This document shows positions 1-10,340 of a stretch of DNA of 64,000 nucleotides, in pieces. The stretch's first letter is position 1. Each line of letters begins with the position of its first letter. This stretch comes from Amorphophallus konjac (lineage: Eukaryota > Streptophyta > Magnoliopsida > Alismatales > Araceae): positions 285,124,200 to 285,188,199 of the forward strand of contig CM040125.1 of the NCBI GenBank assembly GCA_022559845.1, given 5' to 3'. The notes under the pieces were generated by a model. That model saw only the letters and a program-made list of their open reading frames with translations, ran no database searches and was not told the origin of the DNA. The position numbers were made by a program, and so were the translations under genes.

Positions 1-494
1 TAATGTCAAAGTCAAAGGAAGAGGACCCGGAGAGACTGGCCATCCAGGGCTCCGGGAAGATACTACCGCCCGGTAAATCCCCGCATTTACACGGGCGCAT
101 TAAGAGACCGAGAAGTCACAGGATGTCCTCCTGAATTAACACACTGCTACGGACCCACCCTCGGGCCCCTAACGGTGAAGAAATATCTCAAAGAATGCAC
201 AGCTTCAAGTTCTCGAAGCAAAAGCAAAGGCCCCTGTCAAAACGGCAACTTTGGTGCCTCCAGCGGCACGGGCCTGAGGCCCTTCAGCGGCACGACATTT
301 CAGCTCCCAGTGACACGGCCCTTCAGCGGCACGGCCACTTGGCCCTTCAGCGGCACGGCCATTTGGCCCTTCAGCGGCACGCTTCATTCAGGGTTTCACC
401 AAGTCTATACAGCCGTCAGCCCAAGTCTGTACGTTGGCAGTTGCACAATTGAAGTCTGTACATTCACCAGTTCAGCTTTCAAGTCCATACATTG

Positions 495-770
495 GTGAAG
501 TCTATACATCCACCAGTTCAGACTTCAAGTCCATACATTGGTGAAGTCTGTACATCCACCAGTTCAACTTGCAAGTCCATACATTGGTGAAGTCTGTACA
601 TCCACCAATTCAACTTTCAAGTCCCTACATTGGTGAAGTCTGTATATCCACCAGTTCAACTTTCAAGTCCATACATTGGTGAAGTCTGTACATCCACCAG
701 TTCAACTTTCGAGTCCATACATTGGTGAAGTCTGTACATCCACCAGTTCAACTTCCAAGTCTATACGTTG
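495..770 (+). repeat. 46-bp tandem array in TE1 5' LTR (about 6 units)
   Basis: Units begin GTGAAGTCTRTACATCCACC at 495, 541, 587, 633, 679 and 725, an exact 46-bp period. Each unit holds two AAGTC(T/C)(G/A)TACA motifs. CCACCA and TGGTG within a unit could pair. Confidence 0.9.
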
Positions 771-1409
771 GCATTGGAAGTCTATACATTGGTAGCTTTT
801 GACGCAGGCCCCTGCAAGTCTATACATTGCAGCTGAGTTGAAGTCTGTACAGCCTTTGCTTGGCCAAAGTCTATACATTGTGAACTCTCAAGTCTGTACA
901 GCCCTTCCTTGCTCAAGTCTGTACATCATCCGGTTGCCTTGCCAAAGTCTATACACTCAGGAGGCAAGTCTGTACAGAGTTCAGATGCGAAGTCTATACA
1001 CTCAAATGGCAAGTCTGTACAGAGTTCAGACACGAAGTCTATAAACTCGTTACCAAGTTTGACCGCCAACGGCACAGTCTTGGCCCTTCCAGCGGCACGG
1101 GGCTTCTTGGCGCCTTCAGCGGCAAGGCCTTTGGCCCTTTAGCGGCACAACCCTTCTGCCCTCAACGCCTTGCACCCTTTCCCCAGCGGCACAGCGCTGA
1201 AAGCCTCCCGACGGCACGCACCGGCAGAAGATACAACGGTCAATAGGCAGACCCATTGGCGCGCAGTCCAGCCACTTGAAAGCCAGCTAGTGCTTGTCTC
1301 CGTGTCACCTTCTGGCTGGAGGAGGGGAGATCTTCGCCTGACGAGGAAGATACCGAAGTCAACCTCAGATGGCAGTGCCATCATGAGGCGACCTCGTCAA
1401 CCGTCCGCA

Positions 1410-1416
1410 TATAAAA
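1410..1416 (+). promoter_or_regulatory. TATA box of TE1 5' LTR
   Basis: The sequence TATAAAAGG follows a mixed promoter-like region and precedes a purine-rich stretch. It is conserved at 62914-62920 in the other LTR. It would place transcription start near 1440, so the transcribed R-U5 part would be roughly 3 kb, unusually long. Confidence 0.65.
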
Positions 1417-3090
1417 GGCCCCCCACAGATAGAAAAAGGGAGAGGAGGGATTTTTGCTAGAGGGAGGAAGACAGAGAAAGAAGAGAGGATCTTCGTGCGA
1501 AGAGGCCCATTCGAAGTGAAGAAGAAGAGAAGAAGAAGGTAGAAGAAATATAGGAAAAAGAGAGAGGAGCGTTGCATGTAGCAGCGGGGGGAGTAATGGA
1601 GGAAAGGGAATTCCTGCCCTTCCTCGTTCCAACCCTCTCCCCAACTTTCTTTCCTTTCCTGTTCTTAGTTTTCTTTGACCCTTTTGTTTAGGGATGCATT
1701 GTACAATGTGTGGTTTTCAGGCCATGATCTTTGTTATCTTGAATCCTCCATGAATGAAATAATGTTCGGTTTTGCTCCTTACTGCATTTCTTGTCTCCTC
1801 CTCACCAGGCTCTTGTGGTGTTACATTCTCTTCCCCCAACCTCTCAGCTCCCTATTCTACCTGATTTCCCGTGGCGCTGGTTCGTGCAGTCAATAGGGTT
1901 CGTTCCTGGCTTGACAGGGTCTGGCCAGCCTCCTCCCTCTTCAACCACTTTCCATTGCATAACAACTCTTGACCTTGCCATACGAGTCTCTGCAAGCCCA
2001 TTCTCTTTAACACATTGGAGTCACTCAACACCCAGAACATCCTCCTTTGCCCTCCTTCGGGACCAGTGGTATGCCCACACACCCTCAAGCTCCCAGTCAT
2101 TCTACCACTCAGGGCCCCCAGCGGTACGCTTCTCCCATTCGGCAGTTTGGCGGTAAACCTTCCTTGGCCGCCCAGCGGCACACCCTCTCTTTTCTTGCCA
2201 GTGGTACGTCACACCCTACTACTGCCAGCGGCACACTCCTGGCTGCGCCCAGCGGCACGCATTGATTGTCACTTCCTGGTGTACTCACAGTTTGCATCAG
2301 TCTACTGGTTCCTCGTTCGATATTTTCTTCGAGTTTTCCGAAATTTCCCTAAAGGCGGCTTCTCAGGCACCCCCCTCAGCTGGTTGTTCATGCCACCCCC
2401 GTAGGCATGTTCCTTGTTATTCCTTTACCTCCTGGGTCAAGGGGAGGTGCTGCCGAATTTTTGCCAGGAATAACAATAAATCTAAAAAGATGAAAAGAAG
2501 CAGCGAACAGATGGAATGAGCAACAGTAAAAACACTCTAATCAATTAAAAGAACCATGCAAGGCTTCAAGCACCGAACTGAAAAAGACTCCAAGCACTGC
2601 ATTGCTGAACATGACTTGGGACTCAATCTCATGACAGGAGAATGAAAGCTTAACCATCTAAGATGCCTCATCTTGAACTGAACAAGGAACCCTCTCTTGA
2701 GTCCTGGCCCACCCCTTCAGCGGCACACTCTGCTTGGTTTCATTTGCTACTTTTCCCAGCGGTACACCCTGTCCTACCTCTTCTAGCGGTGCGCCCTAAC
2801 CTTCTATCCTCCAGCGGTACGCTCCCCCTTGCTGTCTGAGCGGTACGCATCCTCCCAGCGTTCCACGCAAGTCTGTACACTGTTGACTTGTGCATGCATC
2901 ACCTTTCGAAGTCTGTACATCGGTCAGTCTCACTCAGTGTCTCACGCTGCCAAGCCCATACATTGCATGCATTACATACAGCAAGTCTGTACATCCATCC
3001 GTCTCACTCAGCGTCTTATGCATATGCCAAGTCTATACATCACCGCTATGCGTGTGCATCATTGAACAAGTCCATACATTCATTGTACCG

Positions 3091-3415
3091 CTGGCCAAGT
3101 CTATACATTGTCTGTTGCATAACACGCAAGTCTATACATCGTGTGCATCATGCTGCCAAGTCCATACATTCATTATATCGCTGGCCAAGTCTATACATTG
3201 TCTGTTGCATAACACACAAGTCTATACATCGTGTTCATCATGCTGCCAAGTCCATACATTCATTGTATCGCTGGCCAAGTCTATACATTGTTTGTTGCAT
3301 AACACGCAAGTCTATACATCGTGTGCATCTCACTGCCAAGTCCATACATTGCATCGCTGGCCAGATCTATACATTGTCTGTTGCATAACAGCAAGTCTGT
3401 ACAGTCCTCGTGGCT
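3091..3415 (+). repeat. 90-bp tandem array in TE1 5' LTR
   Basis: The phrase CTGGCCAAGTCTATACATTG starts at 3091, 3181 and 3271, with a shorter fourth copy near 3357. Each 90-bp unit contains three AAGTC-type motifs. The corresponding part of the 3' LTR is beyond the window. Confidence 0.85.
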
Positions 3416-4519
3416 CGTTCACGCATCAGCTCCTCCAGCCCTTCCAGCGGTACGCTCCCAGTCCCCTAGCGGTACGCTCCACATTCTCCCAGCGGTGTGC
3501 TCCCCTGGTGCCTCAGCGGTACGCTACACTCTCTACCCTTCAGTGGTATGCCCATCTTCAATCTTCAACGACACACTCTTAAATTCCCCAGCGGTACACT
3601 CCCCTTTACCCTTTGAGCAACACACATTATTCATCTCTCAGCGGTACACCCTAGTCTCCATCATCTCCCCAACGAATACACATACGTATGTAATAAAAAA
3701 GGGAGGGGGCTATATGATAAAGGAACGGTCAACAGTAATAATAATAATGAAATAAAGGGGTGGTTCCAACCAAGATGACAACAAGGAAAAATAATAACAA
3801 AGAAAGGGTAGTGTCAACAAATAAATGATAATAACAAGCATCGACAATCATCACGAATACGATAATATGGCAGCAGTCTCTCCTTCCTGGATTCCGAATT
3901 CGGGGATATTAATGATGCTCCTGTAGGCCGGAAGTCACTCCCGGGAGTTCTCTCTCTTGTCATGGTGACCGCCCGGCCTTACCTCGGGCCGATAATTCAT
4001 CAGGGTTCTCTCCCTCGTCGGGATCTGATTTGCCTCCCTGTATTAAAATTGCCGTCCCTCGGCAAACATTTGTACGGATTCGTCCCCTAGGTTATCGTCT
4101 CATTTTCTGTGTAAACTTGTGTCCAAACATGAAATGGTCCATCAGTGACCGACATGACCCGAGCATTCATGCCTCCACCTCGGGCTCACCGCATAACCCG
4201 ATGGGTGTTTCCTTCCTGCGTTAATATGTATTTCTTTCGACCGTGGAGCCCTTATTTCTGACAATTAATCAAGGGTATTCCCCTCTCCGAGGGGATGCAA
4301 ATGATGTTGTGACCTTTATAGCACAACGGATCTCAGTCCCGAGCCGAACCACACAATCACCTGACTGAGTCAGATCGAGCGCACCATGGGCTCTCCGGAG
4401 CCCAAACAAATCGTCACTTTGTGACTGGCACGCCCACGCACTTAATAAAACCAACAAATAGATAAACGAACCCAATAAACGAATAAACTAAGACGTAATA
4501 AAAAGTGCGTCCACAAGTC

Positions 4520-4537
4520 TGGCACGCCCGGTGGGAC
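4520..4537 (+). promoter_or_regulatory. TE1 primer binding site
   Basis: The sequence tggcacgcccggtgggac begins four bases after the LTR end at 4515. It starts with TGG, as expected for pairing with a tRNA 3' CCA, and resembles primer sites of cereal and dicot Tat elements. The cognate tRNA cannot be named without a tRNA set. Confidence 0.75.
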
Positions 4538-5046
4538 TCGATCACCCTTCATCTCTTTGCCGGAACCAAGGGCTCCACGGCCCCCTTCTTGTAATACTGA
4601 TTCCCTAATTTGCGAATGCAGGTTGCGTTACGGATGTCCCGATGGCACTCACTTTCGGCCACCAACCTGTCGAGAGTCACGTGCGGAACGGCTACATGGC
4701 CGTCCCTCTCACCTTCGGGAGCTTCCCTCCCTCGGTTGGCTTCCCCAACTTTTTGGGAGTGGCCTTCACTCACCTGTTGGACGTGGAAGCGTCTGACGGG
4801 ATCAAGGACGACGCCTCCATCCAGGGGGCCTCCAAAGCTGCTACCAGCCGACCAATGGCCGAACCTCCCAAGGTTGCCCCTGTGAAGACATTGGGCTGCA
4901 ACGTGCACCATGTGCACTAAACTGCCAGCCCATCTCGCCCAGGCTCGGCTTCCCATCAGAGAAGGCTCCGGAGGAGCCATGCAACCACATCACCCTGAGG
5001 CCGGGTCTCCAGCACCGGCAAGTCTACTGTCGTCGGAACATTCCGG
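4538..5046 (+). other. TE1 leader upstream of gag
   Basis: This stretch lies between the primer site and the first convincing gag sequence. A 92-codon ORF at 4642-4920 ends in a stop and has no recognised domain. It may be a decayed gag N-terminus or untranslated leader. Nothing else stands out. Confidence 0.5.
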
Positions 5047-6199
5047 GTGCATCTTTCCGGGCGGCGCTCCGAAGTGATCCCGGATCGCATCATACCCTCA
5101 GTTCCAATGCGCAACTTCTTCCAGCCACTGGGGAAGATGAAGGGCAGGATGATGTCCGCAGCTCCGGCTGCAGTCCCACAGCACCAACCGGCCCCTAGGC
5201 CGACCAAGGGCAAGAAGATATGGGTTCCCAAGGCAGCCCAGGTTACTTCACCAGCCCAGGCGGGACCCAGCACCTTTAGCCCGGCAGGGCCTCAACAAGT
5301 AGACCGGGTCAAGACATCGGCCCCCGTCTATCAGCCGGCATCGGCCACACTGACCCCACCAGAGGATACCTGCCGTCGACACCACCGACATCACTACCAG
5401 GCTGCCCGTGCGGAGCCTGCAGCCTACATGCCTGTTACTGTCAATAGGGCCACACCACCGGCTTTTCCTCCATATCAAGACTGGGAAGGAGTGGAGCAGG
5501 CCATGAGAAACTATCTGCAGGGCCCAGGGAGCACTCCCCTGGGTCGTCAGAGATTGCTGGGGCGGTGGCCTCGGCATTTGAAGAAGAAGAAACCCGACCC
5601 GTGCCTAGTGCCGAGTCGAGGAACTGCTCTGAGGAGCGCTATCAGTCCCCGCTGAAGGAAGAGGTGAGGCCGCGGGGTTCGGTCTTTGACAGATTGGTCT
5701 TCCCAGGCAGGCCGTCAAGAAGAGTAACAAGAAAAGGCAGAGACCTAAGGGTCTACACTTGCAATATGGCAGGAGTGTCCGGCCGGTACGGGGCCTTACC
5801 GACCGAGCCCGGAGAAATGGCCAGACTTGTGGCAAGGCCGGGACCTCTCACCAGAAGAGGGAAGGCAGCAACCGAAAAGACACAAGCTCACATTGGAGGA
5901 ACTGACTACGGGGAGTCATCGACGGCCCTGCCGCCAATGTCATTACTGAAGGCACCACGGGAGGACCATCCACTTCGTCCGAAGAGGCGCCAGCCGAAGA
6001 GAGAGGGGGCACCCCTAGCCTCTCAGTGAGTGACCCTGCTGTATTACTCATGATGCAGCAATATCAAAGAGAGATCGAGTTGCTAAGAAAGCAGTTGACC
6101 GACAGAGCTACTTAGCCCTCAACATCCGGGCAGACCGAAGAACTACCAGAGACCCCTGGGGGTAACGGTCAGGCCTCGGAAGCTTCCCCACAAGCGACG
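5047..6199 (+). pseudogene. gag: TE1 gag, N-terminal part (broken)
   Basis: Two overlapping frames (5047-5655 and 5565-6029) encode proline- and basic-rich sequence. A third, from about 6023, has a short coiled-coil-like stretch (QQYQREIELLRKQL) leading into the capsid frame. Such a helix before the capsid domain is common in Tat Gag proteins. A TAG at 6113-6115 interrupts the frame that continues into 6200. The need to change frame at least twice shows indels. The true start is uncertain: ATG 5107 or an earlier one are both possible. Confidence 0.6.
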
Positions 6200-7212
6200 G
6201 TGTCTCCACCGATCCCCGGCTACACCGGAGGCATACCCCTGCACCAGCCACAGCACATAACTCCGGCCCCGCCGCCGAACCTACCGTTCCAGGGATCCAC
6301 CATTGCGCCTCAGGCGATAGTGTTAACAACGCCACTAGCGCAACCGGCTCATTTCTACCCGAACCCGGTGGAGCCGGCGATGGTGAACAGACTTATGTTG
6401 GAACAGATGATAGACATGAAGCTGGCAAAAAGGGGCGATAGTGATTGCACGCCCTTTGATGTGTATCGGGTACCTTATCCGGCACACTATGCTGCAAGGA
6501 AGCTCCCAGTCGGCATCACCAAACTGCCAAAATTTGAAAAGTTTAATGGGCAAGGGTCTCCCAGGGAGCACATCACCTACTACGTGAATATTATGGGGGA
6601 TTTAGCTGCAGATGAAGCCTATCTCCTCAAATTCTTTGGCTCAACACTTACCGGGCTTGCTTTCGAATGGTACTCGAGTCTGCCCACCGGGTCCATTGCA
6701 GACTGGCCCGACATGCAGAAGAAATTTAAAGAAAGGTTCTACATAGCTGAACGGGAGGTCACCGTGGTAGAACTCTACGCCACGAGGCAAAGAAGTGATG
6801 AGTCGGCACTCGACTACATAAAGAGGTGGAGGAACCTCAGCATGAGATGCAGGCGTCCCCCGCATCAGGAGGACGCGGTGCAAATTTATAAACAGAACCT
6901 GAAGAAAGAAATCCTTGAGAGAATGGTCGGTGCGAAATAAAGTCATTTGACCGCTTAAACAATATAGTGGCGGAGATCGAGGCATTCCTTGCTCGATACT
7001 CTTCCACTCCCACTGCATCAAGTCAAAGGGCCAGACAAGCCGAGAAGAAGCCGATGCTGCTAGAAGTCCACACATTGGACTTTCAAGCTTTTGAGAAACA
7101 GACGGAGAAGGCCAAGGAGACGGCCAACCCACCTCCAGCCAGGGCTACTGAACGGAAGGAAGGTCCTTCCCTACGGGAGAACATGAGGAATAAGTTGTAT
7201 TCTTTTCCTTGA
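6200..7212 (+). pseudogene. gag: TE1 gag, capsid part (frameshifted)
   Basis: The segment to 6940 carries a clear retrotransposon Gag capsid domain: LPKFEKFNGQGSPREHI, then LTGLAFEWYSSLPTGSI, DWPDMQKKFKERF and a DYIKRWRNL segment. At about 6935 the frame shifts by one base and continues through 6967-7212 (IEAFLARYSST onward). A TGA at 7210-7212 then separates it from the zinc-knuckle part at 7228, which is in the same frame. Gag builds the virus-like particle that packages element RNA in the cytoplasm. Identification is firm; the copy is broken. Confidence 0.85.
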
Positions 7213-7227
7213 GATAAGTCTCGGATC

Positions 7228-9336
7228 TTGTTTGAATGGGCCACCAGGTACAATAAAATTTCATTGCCAGAACCAAAGAGGCCTGGCGACATAAAAAGAA
7301 AGGATGATCCTCGTTTCTGCCCGTACCACCAGATGCTAGGGCATACTATCGAGGAGTGTTATATCTTCAAGGATGTCATTGAATCCTTGATTAAGAAGGG
7401 GGAGCTGTACATGGGGGAGCACAAGGTGGATCCTCCGCAGCCGCATGAGATGCCAAACCTCGGCACTTCTATTAACATGATCTCTCTTTACCAGCAGCTA
7501 CCTGAGGAATGGGCAGAAGCCAGTACAACTGCAACATATGAAGCCTTTGTCATGGCACCAGCTCAAGACCAAGGAGGTTGGCAGGCTACGCTGACGAGGA
7601 ATAGAAGAAGAAGGCAAGCCCCTCGGCCCATGCCGGAGGTTCATATAAGGGGTGTCACACCTCGACCAGTCCCACCACCAGTGACGCCTGTTTGGCATGA
7701 TACAGCCCCCCGGCTAGTCGTGCGGCGCTTCACTAACAACAGGAAGAAGCATACCCCGATGCGGATGCACAAAGAGACTAGTCCCACAGTGGAAAGACTC
7801 CAGGCCATTATTGATGGGCTTGAAGATTATGAGCAGCCTGAAATCCGGCCTCTGGAGCTGAAGGAATATGTCCCCTGGAGGGAGTTCGAGTCACTCGAAC
7901 TGGCCCCAGAACCAGAAGCCGAGGCAAGGGAAGAGCCCCTCTTGTGGGGTGAGCCTCCCCAAGGCCAGTTGCCAAACACTGAAGAAAAGAAGAAAAGGAA
8001 GAAGAAAAGGCCCGGAAACAAGAAGAAGAGCGGGGTCGTTCTCTCTTGCAACACCCTATCGGCGTTGTTTGACACTGCCCTCTCTCTGGGAGAGGAAGAG
8101 CAAGAGACGCCCATTGAGCCATCAGAAGTGAACCAAGCCGAGGCATCCACCTCCCAGCATGCCACCAGGTCGGGAAGGAAATGGGGACGCCCTCCTCAGG
8201 CCAACCATAACATCCTGCTCAGGGGAGAACATCTATATCATATCCCTGAACCTAGGATCCAAGGCATGGAGATTCCCCCTCCCTCGGGTCTCTACCCCGG
8301 AGAGCCGGTCGGCCAGAATACCCCTTCATTTATTGAGTTTCTCACGACTCAAGGGGGAAGGCAGTCATGCCCCCGAGAGTCTCGACAGGTCAGAGAAGCA
8401 AGTAGCCTCTCGGCCCCACTCGTGGCAAGTCCTCCTCTGTCAAGGGAAGAGCCTGACAACATCTCGAGCCTCACCGAGTTCATGCAAGAGAAGGTAGAAA
8501 CCCAACAGGCCCCGCAAGCCCAAGTAATGCCTGACCCGACGGAGGAGGCGCCCCCTGAGCCGGCTCCCCTGGCCCTGATTGCGGGCAGGCGTAGCAGAGC
8601 CGAAGAGATGAAGTTGCTCGAGGTCCGAGCCGACAATAGAATAGTCAAGCACTTGAAGAAGATCCCAGCCAGGTTTATCGTCTGGGAGATTCTATCTCTG
8701 GATGAAGAGACACGGCGGGCCGTCATCGTGGCTCTCCAGATGCCAGCTTATGTGGAAGCGTGCCTTGCAGAAATGTCACCCGAGGTAGATGTGGCCTTTA
8801 CAGAAGAAGATATGCTCCTGCCTACCTGCAGTCATAATAGGCCACTCTACATGAAGGGGCAGCTGAATGGGCACCCCATCAATAGGGTATTAATTGACCC
8901 TGGGGTGGCGGTGAACATACTCCCCTACCGGATATACCAGAAACGTTACTTTGATGTACACTTGGTCGAGGTCAAGAATGTTAAGATTGCTGGATTCAAC
9001 CAGAAGTGCGAGATCCCCATGGGGATTGCCGAGTTTAACCTCTCTCTCGGCGATTTCACGACTAAGGTCCAGTTTCATGTGATTAACTCCAGTACCTCCT
9101 ACAAAGCATTGCTCGGCCGGCCTTGTCTGCAGCAGAACAGGGTAGTGCCGTCTACTCTGCATCAATGCATCAAGTACCCCGACGACGGGAAGGAGGAGAG
9201 AATCTTTGCTGACCTCCACCCTTTTGAGGTGTTCGAATGCCATCTCTCAGACGCCAATTTGTATCTAGAGAAGCTGAAGCAAACTCCCCAAGTCACCCTG
9301 GACAAGGGAAAGAAGAAGGCAGAGCCCGACAGCTAG
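7228..9336 (+). CDS. TE1 gag zinc knuckle and aspartic protease region
   Basis: The 702-codon ORF begins with a knuckle-like motif at residues ~31-46 (CPYHQMLGHTIEEC), the RNA-binding end of Gag. A long charged, proline-rich linker follows, with a KKKRKKKRPGNKKK basic stretch near residue 260. The retropepsin domain starts about residue 540. Its active site reads DPGVAVNILP at residue 557; retropepsins have D-S/T-G, so residue 558 is replaced by proline and cleavage activity is doubtful. Later protease landmarks are present (LLGRPCLQQ). The ORF is the continuation of gag after one nonsense codon and ends at TAG 9334-9336 shortly before the RT linker. Confidence 0.85.
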   Translation: MFEWATRYNKISLPEPKRPGDIKRKDDPRFCPYHQMLGHTIEECYIFKDVIESLIKKGELYMGEHKVDPPQPHEMPNLGTSINMISLYQQLPEEWAEASTTATYEAFVMAPAQDQGGWQATLTRNRRRRQAPRPMPEVHIRGVTPRPVPPPVTPVWHDTAPRLVVRRFTNNRKKHTPMRMHKETSPTVERLQAIIDGLEDYEQPEIRPLELKEYVPWREFESLELAPEPEAEAREEPLLWGEPPQGQLPNTEEKKKRKKKRPGNKKKSGVVLSCNTLSALFDTALSLGEEEQETPIEPSEVNQAEASTSQHATRSGRKWGRPPQANHNILLRGEHLYHIPEPRIQGMEIPPPSGLYPGEPVGQNTPSFIEFLTTQGGRQSCPRESRQVREASSLSAPLVASPPLSREEPDNISSLTEFMQEKVETQQAPQAQVMPDPTEEAPPEPAPLALIAGRRSRAEEMKLLEVRADNRIVKHLKKIPARFIVWEILSLDEETRRAVIVALQMPAYVEACLAEMSPEVDVAFTEEDMLLPTCSHNRPLYMKGQLNGHPINRVLIDPGVAVNILPYRIYQKRYFDVHLVEVKNVKIAGFNQKCEIPMGIAEFNLSLGDFTTKVQFHVINSSTSYKALLGRPCLQQNRVVPSTLHQCIKYPDDGKEERIFADLHPFEVFECHLSDANLYLEKLKQTPQVTLDKGKKKAEPDS

Positions 9337-10340
9337 TTCCCTCCACCACCGCCAGGCTACGTAGCTCCCCGTCAAGTATCATTTGTTTATGGGGTGGAAG
9401 GAGTAGTCAAAGCAACTCCCCTTTCCATCTACCCTACGCCGGGGTTACCGCACCTCGAAGACTTGCTGGAGGACATCAGGGTCCCATTCGGGATCATCAA
9501 GCCTCTCACAGAAGCTGACTGCCAAGTGGCGGAACCATTGAGGACCTTTGAGGTGCCTAACCCCGGAGGACGGTCCACCATTTTCTATGTGGCTAATGAA
9601 CACCCGATCAGAGGGGACGATGATTGTAAACTCCCCGACGAACTGCATGATCCACTCGTCCCAATCACGGGACTGCCCGACATGACTGGTCGTGTAGCCA
9701 GAATGACCAGGAAACAAGGGGTCCCCTTTCGCCAGCTCTCCAGACGGAAGGACATGTTCGAGAAGATGTGGAACCCACCAAACCTGGACTGGAGGTTGTT
9801 TCAAATCACCCGGCACCCGGGATTAGGTTTCTCATTAGAGGATTCCTACGAAGCCGACGTTAGAAGGCTTAAGGTACTGCCGACCTTGCACTTCCTATGG
9901 GCCTGGGCGCCTGTGATCAGGACGAGGAGGTATTCTTATGGAAGCCGCCTCCCTGCAAGAACAAGGGAAAGGCCCCGTCCTCCTCTGAGGGACCGGCCCC
10001 GAACGACTCCAGCGACGGGCCGTCATTGCTTGCGTCAGACGCTGATGCAAAAGGCAAAGAAGCAAGTCGAACTCCGGGCCTCCCTCGGGGCGACTCCGCC
10101 CTGTTTGCCCTGTGCTATCAACATCAGCGAGATATCGAGATGCTTAAGGCTGGGTTGGCTGAAGTGACCGTACTCATATCTGACTTGATTGGGGGCATCT
10201 TCCGCCAGCAGAGTATCGGCATGCACCTGCCCCCGGGGGCCACCCCAAACATCCCTACGCACTGGAGAAAGTAGGCCAGAGGCGCAACTGTTTCCCCAAT
10301 CAGACGGTCGGTCGACTGGAATCCCACATTACAAGAGAGA
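9337..10340 (+). pseudogene. TE1 protease-RT linker with second gag-like segment
   Basis: After the stop at 9336, frame 9394-9890 continues typical Tat sequence between protease and RT. The frame then shifts into 9897-10274, which is charged and contains LCYQHQRDIEMLKAGL, resembling the helix that precedes the capsid in gag (QQYQREIELLRKQL, about 6045-6110). This suggests a piece of a second gag rather than linker. The reading frame to 10341 is interrupted by a stop at 10272-10274. Confidence 0.6.

Larger units (their letters stand above)
1..4515 (+). repeat. TE1 5' LTR (first ~48 bases outside window)
   Basis: The segment matches the 3' LTR copy and ends in CGTCCACA, the inverse of the LTR start seen at 61416. 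Estimated full length is about 4.56 kb. A TATA box lies at 1410. Blocks of two short motifs fill it: AGCGGCAC (240-390, 1070-1220, 2070-2270, 2700-2860, 3430-3660) and AAGTCTRTACA (400-1050, 2865-3410). Bases 3690-3840 are an A-rich stretch with ATA-type microsatellites. Bases 3860-4515 are ordinary unique sequence without an ORF I can support. Confidence 0.9.

Noticed and set aside
495..770. CRISPR-like regular repeats in the TE1 LTR
   Set aside because: The 46-bp units are directly adjacent without unique spacers, and lie in a plant LTR.
205..1044. Short ORFs with repeated WPFSGTA or KSVHR-type peptides in the LTRs
   Set aside because: They are translations of the AGCGGCAC and AAGTCTRTACA DNA repeats, open in several frames at once.
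2888..3582. 230-codon ORF in the TE1 LTR
   Set aside because: Its period equals the 90-bp DNA repeat and other frames are equally open; no evidence of a protein.
4549..4980. 143-codon minus-strand ORF after the TE1 primer site
   Set aside because: No recognisable domain and no splice or promoter support; likely chance in GC-rich leader.
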